Shown: positions 28,084-37,394, counted from the first letter of the stretch. The stretch is DNA of 64,000 nucleotides from JAKAXS01 sp965279065 (GCA_965279065.1 OZ257134.1:3410001-3474000); one strand, 5' to 3'. The notes: a model not told the origin generated them from the letters alone. Numbers and translations: made by a program.

Positions 28084-29331
28084 ATGGGCAAGCCTGCACC
28101 CATCTCACCCTTTGCCCCAACATCGCTGGCGGTTCTTCCGCCGCTCGACGGCGTTGCCTTCGCCACGGCCGAGGCCGGCATCCGCTACAAAGGCCGCACT
28201 GATCTCCTGGTGGCCGTGATGGACGAAGGCACGACCGCTGCAGGCGTGCTGACCCAGTCGAAAACCTGCTCGGCCCCCGTGCTCTGGTGCCGCGAAGCCC
28301 TCGCTGGCGGCCGCGCCCGCATTCTCGTGGTCAACTCCGGCAACGCCAACGCCTTCACGGGCATGAAGGGCCGTGCCGCCGTCGACGTCACGGTGGATCA
28401 CGCCGCCAAGGCTGCCGGCTGCCCCCCCGAAGAAGTCTACGTCGCCTCGACCGGCGTCATCGGCGAGCCGATGGACGCCGGCAAGTTCGCGCATCTTCTG
28501 GCCGGACTTGCCAAATCGGCCAAACCCGACGCCTTTGAAGCCGCCGCCCGCGCCATCATGACCACCGACACCTATCCCAAACTCGCCACCCGCACGGCTG
28601 AGATCGGTGGAACCAAGGTGACGATCAACGGGTTCTGCAAGGGTGCCGGCATGATCGCGCCCGACATGGCGACGATGCTGTGCTTCATCTTCACGGACGC
28701 CGCCATTGCGGCCCCCGCCCTCCAAACCTTGCTCAACCAGCACGTGGCCACCACGTTCAACTGCATGACAATCGACGGCGACACCTCGACCAGCGATACC
28801 TGTCTGCTGTTTGCGACCGGCGCTGCCGCCGCGAACGGCCAGAAACGTGTGTCTGACGCCAGGGCACCTGAACTCGAAGCCTTCAGCACCGCGTTGCACG
28901 ATCTCATGCGCGACCTCGCCATCCAGGTCGCAAAGGACGGAGAGGGCCTCTCCAAGTTCGTCACCATCGACGTCGGCGGCGCCGAAAGCTGGGCCGCCGC
29001 CCGCAAAATCGCCTTGTCGTGTGCCAACTCGCCGATCCTGAAAGCCGCGATCGCCGGCGAAGATCCCAACTGGGGTCGCGTCGTCATGGCCGTCGGCAAA
29101 TCCGGCGAGGCGGCCGATCGCGACAAGCTGACGATTGCCTTCGGCCCACACACTGTCGCCCGCAATGGCGAACGCGCGGCCGAGTACCACGAGCAGACCG
29201 TCGCCGCCTACATGAAGAACAGCGACATCGACATCAAGATCGGCGTCGGCGTCGGCGCCGCATCCGCCACCGTTTGGACGTGCGATCTCACACACGACTA
29301 CATTTCGATCAACGCCGACTACCGCAGCTGA
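28084..29331 (+). CDS. argJ: Bifunctional ornithine acetyltransferase / N-acetylglutamate synthase
   Basis: A 415-residue ArgJ that recycles the acetyl group in arginine synthesis, moving it from N-acetylornithine to glutamate. The precursor self-cleaves ahead of a threonine in the conserved KGAGMIAPDMATML segment (about residues 182-195), which is intact. Other family blocks are present (VNSGNANAFTG, TDTYPK, GEDPNWGR). Whether it also uses acetyl-CoA cannot be read from sequence. The ATG matches the family N-terminus (ISPFAPTSLAVLPPLDGV). It lies alone among arginine genes here. Confidence 0.96.
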   Translation: MGKPAPISPFAPTSLAVLPPLDGVAFATAEAGIRYKGRTDLLVAVMDEGTTAAGVLTQSKTCSAPVLWCREALAGGRARILVVNSGNANAFTGMKGRAAVDVTVDHAAKAAGCPPEEVYVASTGVIGEPMDAGKFAHLLAGLAKSAKPDAFEAAARAIMTTDTYPKLATRTAEIGGTKVTINGFCKGAGMIAPDMATMLCFIFTDAAIAAPALQTLLNQHVATTFNCMTIDGDTSTSDTCLLFATGAAAANGQKRVSDARAPELEAFSTALHDLMRDLAIQVAKDGEGLSKFVTIDVGGAESWAAARKIALSCANSPILKAAIAGEDPNWGRVVMAVGKSGEAADRDKLTIAFGPHTVARNGERAAEYHEQTVAAYMKNSDIDIKIGVGVGAASATVWTCDLTHDYISINADYRS

Positions 29332-29354
29332 TGCGGAACCTGGGAGGAACACCA

Positions 29355-30221
29355 ATGCGCGCCCTCAAACTGGCAGCTCTCGCCGCAAGCACCTTCGCCT
29401 TCGCGGCCACGGCCTCCGCCGAGCCCAAGCAGATTTGGGAGCTGGCCGGCGTGAAGACGCCGGAATCCGTCGTGGCCGATCTCACCTCCGGCGTCATCTA
29501 CGTCTCCAGCATTGACGGCAAGCCGCTGGAAAAGGACGGCAACGGCTTCATCTCGCAGGTCTCCCTCGACGGCCGCATGATCAAGGCTGACTGGATCACC
29601 GGTCTCGACGCCCCCAAGGGCCTCGCCCTGCGCAAGGGCAAGCTCTACGTCGCCGACATCGACCAGCTGGTCGAGATCGACGTCAAGGAAGGCAAGATCG
29701 TGAAAAAGTATCCCGCCAAGGGCGCCGTGTTCCTGAATGACGTCGTCGCCAGCAACGACGATCAGATATTCGTTTCCGACACCGGGACAAACACGATCTG
29801 GAAGCTGGCCGACGGCAAGTTCGAATCCTGGTTACAGAGCGACACGCTGGCCGGGCCCAACGGCCTGCTCGTCCAGGGCGACCAGCTGATCGTTGCCGGC
29901 TTCGGCAAGATGGGCGCGGCGGGCCCAACCGGTCCCGGCCCGTTGCTCAGCGTTGCGCTGGCCGACAAGACCATCAAGCCGTTCGCCGACGGCAAGCCTC
30001 TGGGCAACCTGGACGGCCTCGAAGCGCTCGACGCCACGCACTTCCTGGTGACCGACTACATGGCCGGCGGCCTGTTCACCCTCGACGCCGAAACCGGCAA
30101 AATGGACAAGCTGATCCCGCTCCCCTCAGGCAGCGCCGACATCGCCTACATCCCGGCCAGCAAGACTGTCCTCATCCCCCTGATGAACGACAACAAGCTC
30201 GTGGCGTATAAGCTGGACTGA
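29355..30221 (+). CDS. Secreted beta-propeller protein, SMP-30/gluconolactonase-like
   Basis: A 288-residue protein with signal peptide (about 1-22, ...ATASA) and six short repeats of the kind GLALRKGKLYVADIDQLVEID, typical of SMP-30/strictosidine-synthase-like six-bladed propellers. Periplasmic lactonase or binding roles are possible; no catalytic set can be confirmed. A strong GGGAGGAA ribosome site precedes ATG, 23 bp after argJ, so it may be co-transcribed. A hairpin repeat follows and likely terminates the message. Confidence 0.75.
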   Translation: MRALKLAALAASTFAFAATASAEPKQIWELAGVKTPESVVADLTSGVIYVSSIDGKPLEKDGNGFISQVSLDGRMIKADWITGLDAPKGLALRKGKLYVADIDQLVEIDVKEGKIVKKYPAKGAVFLNDVVASNDDQIFVSDTGTNTIWKLADGKFESWLQSDTLAGPNGLLVQGDQLIVAGFGKMGAAGPTGPGPLLSVALADKTIKPFADGKPLGNLDGLEALDATHFLVTDYMAGGLFTLDAETGKMDKLIPLPSGSADIAYIPASKTVLIPLMNDNKLVAYKLD

Positions 30222-30247
30222 TTTGCCGGGCTGAAAGCACTCTTCGA

Positions 30248-30273
30248 AAGGGTCAGACCCCGGTCTGGCCCTT
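30248..30273. repeat. Dispersed GGGTCAGACC hairpin, copy 2
   Basis: 12-bp arms (AAGGGTCAGACC / GGTCTGGCCCTT) with one mismatch that is a G-U pair in RNA and a 2-bp centre. It sits between convergent genes, as copy 1 does, and probably acts as a terminator for both. Confidence 0.65.
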
Positions 30274-30275
30274 CC

Positions 30276-31241
30276 TCACTTCAGCCCCCGTCCCAGCCGC
30301 CAGACTTCCTCCTGCACGCGGATGTCCGCCAGGATGCGGTCGATCAGCAGGCACGTGCGCTTGAACAGGTCCGATCCGCGGCGATAGTCGGCCGGCGCGA
30401 AGAAATCGCAGCGGCCGGCCTTGAACAGGTCGACGCACTTCGTCTTCGCCTTGCCCGGTGGGTAGACGGCCACCGCATACCCGCCGTTCTTGCGCATCAC
30501 GGCCATCGACGGCACGTCGGTGTCGCCGTCGCCGAAATAGATCATGTTCGAAAACGGAATCGGCCGCGCACCTTCGTCCATGTGGTCGTTGATGTTGATG
30601 CGCAGATCCTCGATGCCCTTGTTGATCCGGAACAGGTACTGCGTCTTGCCCGTGTCGGTGATGACGCGTTTCGGATAGGGCATGTCGTACGCCTCGAACC
30701 AGTATTCCGAGGCAAACACGTTGTGGAACCGGTCGTAGATGCTGGTCCCTTCCACGATCTCCGTCAGCCCGGACGACACGAGGTAGTGACGCAGGATGAC
30801 CCCGTGGCTCTCCGCGCGGATTTTCACGTATTCGCCGATGGCATCGAACCACTCCTCGACGCCGGCGAAGTACTCGACCGCCTTGCCCTGCGCCACCAAG
30901 TCGTCACGGTCGATGCGGATGCCCTTCTCCTTGGCCTTCTTGTAGAGCAGGTGCATGTAGGTGATCAGGATATCGGCGCCGTGCTCGCGGGCGATGCGGT
31001 TGCTCTCCGCCCAGAACTCCTTCGCCTCGGCGCCGATCTGCGGCAGGAACGCGTACTCCTGCATCGGTCGCGGCGAGAGCGTGCCGTCGAAGTCATAGAC
31101 CAGTGCCACGATCTTCTTGTCGAAGCCGGACTTGGCGGCAGGCTTCGCGGCTTGCCGCTTGGCACTGGTGCGATTTTCGCCAGCGTCCTCGGCGTGCTCC
31201 CGATTGCCCCGGCCTCGCCGCCCTGTCGCCTGCTCGCTCAT
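30276..31241 (-). CDS. HAD-family phosphatase (phosphoserine phosphatase-like)
   Basis: A 321-residue soluble hydrolase. After a basic, Ala-rich unconserved head (about 1-40), motif I DFDGTLS (near 49-55) supplies the nucleophile Asp; motif II is in LVSSGLTEI; motif III/IV in YFGDGDTDVPSM. The HAD fold and cap suggest a phosphomonoesterase, but the substrate is unknown; the PSP-like label reflects layout, not proof. ATG chosen as the first methionine after a promoter-like gap. No partner genes suggest a pathway. Confidence 0.8.
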   Translation of the reverse strand: MSEQATGRRGRGNREHAEDAGENRTSAKRQAAKPAAKSGFDKKIVALVYDFDGTLSPRPMQEYAFLPQIGAEAKEFWAESNRIAREHGADILITYMHLLYKKAKEKGIRIDRDDLVAQGKAVEYFAGVEEWFDAIGEYVKIRAESHGVILRHYLVSSGLTEIVEGTSIYDRFHNVFASEYWFEAYDMPYPKRVITDTGKTQYLFRINKGIEDLRININDHMDEGARPIPFSNMIYFGDGDTDVPSMAVMRKNGGYAVAVYPPGKAKTKCVDLFKAGRCDFFAPADYRRGSDLFKRTCLLIDRILADIRVQEEVWRLGRGLK

Positions 31242-31347
31242 CCGCCGCTCCCCAGTCGATTGTCGACTTGCAGCCGCGACCCTGCCGTGATTCGCATGAC
31301 CGGATGAAGGCCCCGGCAACGGGTAAGCGGGGATGGCATCTCCCACA

Positions 31348-31372
31348 GGGGTCAGACCCACAGGTCTGCCCC
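31348..31372. repeat. Dispersed GGGTCAGACC hairpin, copy 3
   Basis: GGGGTCAGACC pairs with GGTCTGCCCC across a 4-nt loop, one base bulged. It lies in the 151-bp gap between two minus-strand genes, just after the stop of the His-tailed protein is reached from the other side, and may separate their transcripts. Confidence 0.55.
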
Positions 31373-31392
31373 TCTGCCCGGCGCTCTAAGCC

Positions 31393-32118
31393 TCAAACCT
31401 TCGCCTTAGCCCCCGGCTCGTCGTGGTGGTGATGATCGTGGCTGTGGTCGTGCCCACAGTTTTCGTCGTGCACATGGTCGTGATCGTGCCCGTGACTGTG
31501 TCCATGATGATGGTGCCCATGGTCGTGCCCGTGATCGTGGCTGTGGTCGTGCCCACACCCGCACCCGTCCCCATGATCGTGTCCACGCGGATCGGTCAGC
31601 GCCATCGCCAGACCGCGCTCGATCGCCAGCGACGTCTCGCGCGGCGCCGTACGGGCCTCCAGTGCGAAGGCCATGATCTCTGCGCCCAGGCGGACGTCGT
31701 CGACCTGCCCGAGATAGTGGCGCCGCAGCCGGCCCTGCCGGTCGAACAGCAGCACCGTCGGCGTACCCTGCAGCTCATAGGCCGCGAAGGTCCGCGGCAG
31801 CTTCTTCACGTTCGGCTTGTCGATGGCGATCGGGAACGTCAGCCCCTGCTCCTTGATCAGCGCCTCGACCGCGCCTGGCGTCTGCTTGTCCTGGTTCTCG
31901 AACGCCGAATGCAGCCCGACAACCGCCACTTCCTCGCCTGTGAACGCCTGCGAGATGCGCTCCGCCTGCGGCAGCGAGTGCTTCTGCGACGCCGGACACA
32001 GCGACTGGAACACCGTCAGCATGACGACGCGCCCCTTGAACCGCTCCCGCGACAGCGGCTTGTCCGCGTTAAACCAGCGCGACGTCTCGAACTCGGGTGG
32101 ATCTTCTGGATTGAACAT
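31393..32118 (-). CDS. Thioredoxin-fold (TlpA/AhpC-like) protein with His-rich tail
   Basis: A 241-residue cytosolic protein. Residues 1-165 are a thioredoxin-like fold with a Cys41-Pro-Ala-Ser44 site (one cysteine, not CxxC) and the cis-proline in LQGTPTVLLF. Residues 180-232 hold about 25 histidines, mostly HD or HG pairs, plus Cys186, Cys188 and Cys221: a probable zinc, nickel or copper store or chaperone. The start is the ATG with GGAG six bases upstream; an ATG 12 bp earlier is possible. The domain is redox-like, but one cysteine suggests peroxidase or glutathionylation chemistry. Confidence 0.75.
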   Translation of the reverse strand: MFNPEDPPEFETSRWFNADKPLSRERFKGRVVMLTVFQSLCPASQKHSLPQAERISQAFTGEEVAVVGLHSAFENQDKQTPGAVEALIKEQGLTFPIAIDKPNVKKLPRTFAAYELQGTPTVLLFDRQGRLRRHYLGQVDDVRLGAEIMAFALEARTAPRETSLAIERGLAMALTDPRGHDHGDGCGCGHDHSHDHGHDHGHHHHGHSHGHDHDHVHDENCGHDHSHDHHHHDEPGAKAKV

Positions 32119-32309
32119 GGAGATCTCCATTTGCGGTCGAACCGCGGGCGCAAGCGCCGGATTGAGGGCTGCCCTAACATAGGGCGAAATCCGCGCTCTT
32201 GACAGGGCCCGCCAGGGCGTCGATGTCGGGGCACACGGCTCGTTTCGCGGCCTTCTAGCGTGACGAGAAGCCACTCCCAAGCGAAAATCCAGTCTGTCGA
32301 GGAATTCTG

Positions 32310-32876
32310 ATGCCGTTCGATGCCGCCGCCGGCCGCCAGCGCCTGATTGCCATCATCAAGGACCGCTCGTTCCAGACCGGCCCGGAAATGAAACTCGCAT
32401 CCGGCCGCACCTCGTCGTTCTATTTCAACATGAAGCCGACGATGCTGCACGCCGAAGGCGCCAACCTCATCGCCAACCTCATCCTCGACCAGATCGCCGA
32501 CCTCAACCCCTCGCTCGTCGGCGGCCTCGAGATGGGCGCGGTCCCGATCGCCAGCGCCGTCGCCGCCGTCAGCCACGCGCGCGGCACGCCAGTCGATGCC
32601 TTCTTCGTGCGCAAGCAGGCGAAGGAGCACGGCACACGCAGCCTCGTCGAAGGATTGCCGAAAGGTGCCACGATGGACGGCCGCGCGCTCGTCATCGTCG
32701 AGGACGTGACGACCACCGGTGGCTCCGCGTTGAAGGCAGCAGTTGCCCTACGCGCAGAGGGCGCAACGATCTTGCGCGTCGTCACCATCGTCGATCGCCA
32801 GGAAGGCGCCGCTGATGCTTTTGCGTCAGCCGCAATCGATTTCCAGCCGATTCTCACACTCCAAGATTTTTCGTAG
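32310..32876 (+). CDS. pyrE: Orotate phosphoribosyltransferase
   Basis: A 188-residue PyrE, adding ribose 5-phosphate from PRPP to orotate in pyrimidine synthesis. The PRPP loop VIVEDVTTTGGS (about 130-141), a substrate loop near FFVRKQAKEHGT and FYFNMKPTM are all present. Length fits the family. The product of this step is OMP, which PyrF converts to UMP; no other pyr gene is nearby. The ATG matches the family start and lies about 30 bp after an upstream AAATCC stretch without a strong ribosome site. Confidence 0.95.
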   Translation: MPFDAAAGRQRLIAIIKDRSFQTGPEMKLASGRTSSFYFNMKPTMLHAEGANLIANLILDQIADLNPSLVGGLEMGAVPIASAVAAVSHARGTPVDAFFVRKQAKEHGTRSLVEGLPKGATMDGRALVIVEDVTTTGGSALKAAVALRAEGATILRVVTIVDRQEGAADAFASAAIDFQPILTLQDFS

Positions 32877-33010
32877 TTGAAGTCTCCGGCGAACACTGTT
32901 GTTCTGACAACGGGTCGTGGGCAGGTGCGCAGCCGAGAGCGGACGTCAATCGCTTCGGAATGCCGCCAGGGCGTATTTCTGATTTAACAATCCGGCTGAA
33001 GGGGACACCG

Positions 33011-33643
33011 ATGCGCGCCTTGCATCGAACGATATCGCTTGCGCTAATTCTGGCTGGTTTTGCTGTGGCGAGCAGCAGCGCCCGCGCCGAAGAGGAGGGC
33101 ATGACCCTCAAGGCGGCCGCGGCCAAGACCGGCATTCTCACCCACATGACGGCAGCGACCAAGCTCGCCGGCCTCGATCGCGAAGGCGGCGGCGACATCG
33201 GCCCGCTGACGCTGCTGGCGCCGACCGATACCGCCTTCATGACGCTCGACCCCGACGTCCGCGCCAAGCTTCTCGACCCGGCCAACGTCAGCCTGTTGAC
33301 GCGCGTCCTGCTGCACCACGTTATCCTCGGCGAATACCCGACGAAACGCCTGCTCGCAGCCAAGGTCCAGAATTATACGATCTCCGCCGTCGACGGCACC
33401 GAGATCGAAGTCTACCGCGGCGCGCGTGGTCTGGACGTCGACGAAGGCCGCATCGTCCGCGGCGATATCATTGCCAAGGATGGCATCATCCACCTCATCG
33501 ACCATGTGCTGATCCCCGCCGATCTGATGGCCGAGATCGCCGCGGTCCCGCTGCCCGACAAGATCGCCGCGACACCGGCCAAGCCGGGCAACCCGGAAGT
33601 CGCCGGCACCACCACCGAGACCGGCAGCGTCGAGCCGCAATAG
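33011..33643 (+). CDS. Secreted fasciclin (FAS1) domain protein
   Basis: A 210-residue protein with signal peptide (about 1-25, ...SSSARA) and one FAS1 domain (about 30-175): the H1 block LTLLAPTDTAFMTLD, the YxxH-like HHVILGEYP and the H2 block DGIIHLIDHVLIP are recognisable. FAS1 domains mediate adhesion or matrix binding; bacterial members are often secreted or surface proteins of unknown partner. The tail is Pro/Thr-rich. AAGGGG lies seven bases before the ATG. No anchoring helix is visible. Confidence 0.85.
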   Translation: MRALHRTISLALILAGFAVASSSARAEEEGMTLKAAAAKTGILTHMTAATKLAGLDREGGGDIGPLTLLAPTDTAFMTLDPDVRAKLLDPANVSLLTRVLLHHVILGEYPTKRLLAAKVQNYTISAVDGTEIEVYRGARGLDVDEGRIVRGDIIAKDGIIHLIDHVLIPADLMAEIAAVPLPDKIAATPAKPGNPEVAGTTTETGSVEPQ

Positions 33644-33725
33644 CCGCCTGCACGCCCCTTCAGATGTGGCAATGGCCAGGGGTGACCCTGGCCATCGTCG
33701 TTTCAGCAACGATCAAGTACGACAA

Positions 33726-33941
33726 TTAGGTCGCGCCAGCCTTGCCCTTCGCGGCTTTGATGCACGTCTTGCGGAATTCCTTGCGCGGCTTGCCGTGCAG
33801 CCCCTTGGCATCGGCTTCCTTCGAGCAGGCGATGGACTCCGCGGAGCGCGGCTTGGTCTCCGCGGCCGAAGCAGCAGGTACGGCCAGCGATCCGGCGGCG
33901 AGCAACGCACCCAGCGCTGCAGTGATGGCGACTTTGGTCAT
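33726..33941 (-). CDS. PsiF-repeat small secreted protein
   Basis: A 71-residue exported protein: signal peptide about 1-26 (...AASA) then one PsiF-type unit with two cysteines (ACSKEADAKGLHGKPRKEF then RKTC). E. coli PsiF is a phosphate-starvation-induced protein of unknown role. AAGGACAG precedes ATG. It is convergent with the fasciclin gene with about 80 bp between. Whether it answers to phosphate here is unknown; no Pho box was recognised. Confidence 0.75.
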   Translation of the reverse strand: MTKVAITAALGALLAAGSLAVPAASAAETKPRSAESIACSKEADAKGLHGKPRKEFRKTCIKAAKGKAGAT

Positions 33942-34043
33942 GGCGGCTGTCCTTGAATGACGGGCGGGATCCACAGGCGTTGTCGCGCCGATCGTCCGTC
34001 GCCGCTAGTGACGTTTTGGATAAGGTCTGTCCGCGCTCAGCCC

Positions 34044-34526
34044 TCAATGGCTGGCAGGCGCTTCCCACACGACGAAATGCTCCGTGTCGGTGCTGGTCAT
34101 GGCTGTGATGACGGCATCGTTGTCGAAACCGCGCAGCCGGATCTGCATGGCCAGCAACAGCTCGCGTTCACCGACCGCACAAAGTGGCACGGCCAGGAAC
34201 CGCGAGCGGTCCCGGCTCAAGATCAGCCAGAACACGTCGTCGCTGGCTTCGTTGGCGGTAATGGCCACCGTGACGCTGCCGATATCCTCCCATGCAATCG
34301 CACCGGAACGCCCGTCGGGTTGATGCAAGGTAATGGCGGCGTGATCGCACGTCACCGAAACTGCACCGGGATGCGGCTCAGGACTGATCGTAGGGCTATC
34401 GTCTGTCAGCGCCAATATGCGCTTCAATCTCCTCAGCACGGACGCAAGCTCCCCGACGTACTTTTTTAGAGAGGCTAGACCGGTTGGACTATAGATGCAC
34501 CACTGCCTGACAAACGTGATGAACAT
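34044..34526 (-). CDS. Conserved-looking hypothetical protein
   Basis: A 160-residue protein. The C-terminal half (about 80-160) has a compact alpha/beta pattern: IAWEDIGSVTVAI, VFWLILSRD, then a run rich in LRGFDNDAVITAM and ending HFVVWE, a pattern I associate with widespread uncharacterised families. Residues 1-40 are poorly conserved and contain two Cys. The start is uncertain: an in-frame GTG lies 33 bp upstream. No signal peptide or membrane helix is convincing. It stands alone between PsiF and pckA. Confidence 0.6.
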   Translation of the reverse strand: MFITFVRQWCIYSPTGLASLKKYVGELASVLRRLKRILALTDDSPTISPEPHPGAVSVTCDHAAITLHQPDGRSGAIAWEDIGSVTVAITANEASDDVFWLILSRDRSRFLAVPLCAVGERELLLAMQIRLRGFDNDAVITAMTSTDTEHFVVWEAPASH

Positions 34527-34618
34527 TGCAATTGCAGCCGTGGCCGGACTGCCGCGCACGCGCGGGCATCACAGTCTGGCAGGCAACTGCGCAGTTCGGA
34601 GGATAGTGAGCTGGGCGC

Positions 34619-36211
34619 CTATTCCGCGGCCTGCGACTGGGCCAAAACGGGGCCGGCGCTCAGGACATTGCCGTCGACATGCTCAGCGAATTTGGCGAAG
34701 TTGGCGGTGAACATGCCCACCAGCGCCTCGGCCGTCGCATCGTAGGCTTTCGGATCGACCCAGGTGTCGCGCGGGTTGAGGATCTTGGGATCCACGCCCT
34801 CCAGCGACGTCGGCACCTCGAAGCCGAAGATGGGATCGACTCGCATCGACGCGTCCTTGAGCTCGCCGGAAAGCGCCGCGTTCAGCAACGCCCGCGTCGC
34901 CTTGATCGGCATGCGCGAGCCGGTACCGAATTTACCGCCCGTCCAGCCTGTATTGACGAGCCAGCAGTCGACCTTATGCTCGGCGATGAGCTTGCGCAGC
35001 AGGTTGCCGTAGACGCTGGGGTGGCGCGGCATGAACGGCGCCCCGAAGCACGTCGAGAACGTCGCCTGCGGCTCCGCGCCCATGCCCTTCTCCGTGCCCG
35101 CGACCTTGGCGGTGTAGCCCGAAAGGAAGTGGTACATCGCCTGGCTTGGCGTCATCTTGGCGATCGGCGGCAGCACGCCGAAGGCGTCCGCAGTCAACAT
35201 CACGATATTCTTGGGATGCCCCGCCGTGCCCGTATCGCTGGCATTGGAGATATAGTGCAGCGGGTAGGCGGCACGTGTGTTTTCGGTCAACTTGCCGTCG
35301 TCGAAATCCGTCTCGCCGCTTGCGGGATCGACGGCGACATTCTCCAGCACCGTCGCAAACCGCGTCGAGGCGGCATAGATCTCCGGCTCGGCCTCCTTGG
35401 ACAGACGGATCGTCTTGGCATAGCAGCCGCCCTCGAAGTTGAAGACGCCGTCGCCCGACCAGCCGTGCTCGTCATCGCCGAGCAGAATGCGGTTGGGATC
35501 TGCCGATAGCGTCGTCTTTCCCGTACCCGAAAGGCCGAAGAAAACGGCCGAGTCACCTGCCTTGCCGACGTTCGCCGAGCAATGCATCGGCATGACGCCC
35601 TTCGTCGGCAGCAGGTAGTTGAGGAATGAGAACACGCTCTTCTTGATCTCGCCAGCATACGACGTGCCGCCGATTAGCACGATGCGCCGCGAGAAATCGC
35701 ACGCGATCACCGTTTCCGTGCGCGTCCCGTGATAGCCCGGCACGGCGCGGAAACTGGGAAGATCAACGACAGTGAACGCCGGCTCGAATTCCGCCAGGTC
35801 GCGGGCATCGGGCCGGCGCAGCAAATGACGGATGAACAGGGCATGCCAGGCATACTCGCAGAACACGCGGGTCGGCAGTTTGTGGCTGGCGTCAGCCCCG
35901 GCATACAGGTCCTGAACGAACAGCTCCTTGAGCTTGGCAAACGCCAGGAAGTCACCGAGCAGCAGCTCGAAGTGCTCTTCCGACATCGGTTTGGAATTTT
36001 CCCACCAGATCGCGCCGTCCGTTTCTTTATCGCGGACAACGAACTTGTCCTGGACCGAACGGCCGGTGTGCTGCCCCGTCTCCACCACGAAGGCACCGGA
36101 CTGAGCCAGGCGGCCTTCGGCACGCCGCACGCCAAACTCGACCAGTTCAGCCGCCGTATTGTTGATGTGAAGCTTTCTGCAGGCGTTGAGGGGAAATTTC
36201 TCGATCGTCAT
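34619..36211 (-). CDS. pckA: Phosphoenolpyruvate carboxykinase (ATP)
   Basis: A 530-residue PEP carboxykinase converting oxaloacetate and ATP to PEP and CO2, the entry step of gluconeogenesis. The P-loop GLSGTGKTTLS (near residues 233-243), kinase-2 type LLGDDEHGW and SGYTAKVAGTE region are intact. In Rhizobiales, pckA stands next to chvI-chvG, as here (a HugZ-like gene lies between), and is linked to organic-acid growth. ATG agrees with the family N-terminus. No ligand-binding RNA was seen upstream. Confidence 0.97.
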   Translation of the reverse strand: MTIEKFPLNACRKLHINNTAAELVEFGVRRAEGRLAQSGAFVVETGQHTGRSVQDKFVVRDKETDGAIWWENSKPMSEEHFELLLGDFLAFAKLKELFVQDLYAGADASHKLPTRVFCEYAWHALFIRHLLRRPDARDLAEFEPAFTVVDLPSFRAVPGYHGTRTETVIACDFSRRIVLIGGTSYAGEIKKSVFSFLNYLLPTKGVMPMHCSANVGKAGDSAVFFGLSGTGKTTLSADPNRILLGDDEHGWSGDGVFNFEGGCYAKTIRLSKEAEPEIYAASTRFATVLENVAVDPASGETDFDDGKLTENTRAAYPLHYISNASDTGTAGHPKNIVMLTADAFGVLPPIAKMTPSQAMYHFLSGYTAKVAGTEKGMGAEPQATFSTCFGAPFMPRHPSVYGNLLRKLIAEHKVDCWLVNTGWTGGKFGTGSRMPIKATRALLNAALSGELKDASMRVDPIFGFEVPTSLEGVDPKILNPRDTWVDPKAYDATAEALVGMFTANFAKFAEHVDGNVLSAGPVLAQSQAAE

Positions 36212-36456
36212 GGCAGCTCTTTGCTCGAATTTGGCTGCCGCCGTGGCCGGCGGCTCATAAAAGGGGACCCGTGCGCGACCGCCCAGTTTATCGGTTTCTT
36301 CTATCGCTACATTTGCGATTCTTATTAAGCTCTATGGTGTGGCTCTGCAAGCGGAGCGCTGACGTAAGAGTGTCACATCGTAAACTTCAAGACGGATCAA
36401 AGTATAACCCCTTGGGCTTGCATATCGAAGCTGTTCCTGTGCCTGACCCCAGCTTC

Positions 36457-37254
36457 TTACTCAGCGCGGGCACCGGGCGGCAGTGAACGGGCACGGGCTT
36501 CACCCACCAGGCGGACGAGTTCGCGGCGCGCGTCGGCAGGCGAAGCGATTGGCGCGGCGAAACCCACCCGCTCGGTCCGGCCGGATGCATCGGCCAGGTC
36601 GATACCTTCCGGATCGATGCCTGTCATTTGCCAGCCGCTGCCGTCACGCCCGGCCAGCACACTCGCGTAAAGCTGGATTGCATCCAGGTGATCCTGGTTC
36701 ATATGTTCCACGATGCCGGCCTCGCCCTCGATCAGCGCGGCCGCCCCGGACGTATCCACCAAGAGCTCTGCGCCGGGCAGCGTCACGATGCGCCCAAAAC
36801 CGCCGATGAAATGCGCCCGCTCCACGTCGAGGGCAAAGAACGAGAAATCGGCGAACGCGGCATACCCTTCCGCGTCCGGGTGCCGCGCCAGGAACCGCCG
36901 TCGCACCGTCTCGCTCTGCGTCGGCCGTGCCGTCCCGATCAAGGTGACGCGGCCACCGGCAAGCGGATCGCCTTTGAGATCCGTGCCGTCGAACAGCAGA
37001 CTGCAACGCGCATCCGCCATCAAATTCTGTGTGTGCACGGCCAGTCGCGAAATCAGCAGCACGGGCGATCCGTCGGGCTCTGTGGCCGCGATAACCAGCG
37101 AAACGTGCGGATGCCCACTGACTTTGTCCACCGTTCCCAGATAGGCCTTGCGCCCCTTGCGCACGAGACCACGCGCCATCGCTGCGGGAGACCCTTGATT
37201 TTGCTCCGATTCCCGCAACGGCTGTGAATTGGGGGCTGGCGATTCTGTTGTCAT
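36457..37254 (-). CDS. HugZ-family pyridoxamine-oxidase-fold protein
   Basis: A 265-residue protein with an N-terminal split-barrel flavin-type domain (about 28-165, KAYLGTVDKVSGHPHVSLV) and a C-terminal DUF2470 domain (about 175-260, IVEHMNQDHLDAIQLYA). This pairing is that of HugZ heme oxygenases and related heme-binding proteins. A heme role is plausible; the family also holds members of unknown activity. It is minus-strand, facing away from chvI, with 140 bp between the two starts. Confidence 0.82.
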   Translation of the reverse strand: MTTESPAPNSQPLRESEQNQGSPAAMARGLVRKGRKAYLGTVDKVSGHPHVSLVIAATEPDGSPVLLISRLAVHTQNLMADARCSLLFDGTDLKGDPLAGGRVTLIGTARPTQSETVRRRFLARHPDAEGYAAFADFSFFALDVERAHFIGGFGRIVTLPGAELLVDTSGAAALIEGEAGIVEHMNQDHLDAIQLYASVLAGRDGSGWQMTGIDPEGIDLADASGRTERVGFAAPIASPADARRELVRLVGEARARSLPPGARAE

Positions 37255-37394
37255 CTAAGCTTGCCCTGCTGGTTAGGGTCGCCTATTCAGTTGAGGTTCA
37301 GGCGGGTTCCTCAACAGTACTTTGCCACAATTGATCCAGGTTGGGGCCATAAAGCCGCGCACGGACGCGCTAAGCGCCTGAGGGGAATTGAGTG

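Noticed and set aside
31420..31590. Short repeats resembling a CRISPR or satellite array
   Set aside because: They are codons of the His/Asp-rich tail (CAT/CAC and GAT/GAC) of the minus-strand gene; unit length varies and there are no spacers.
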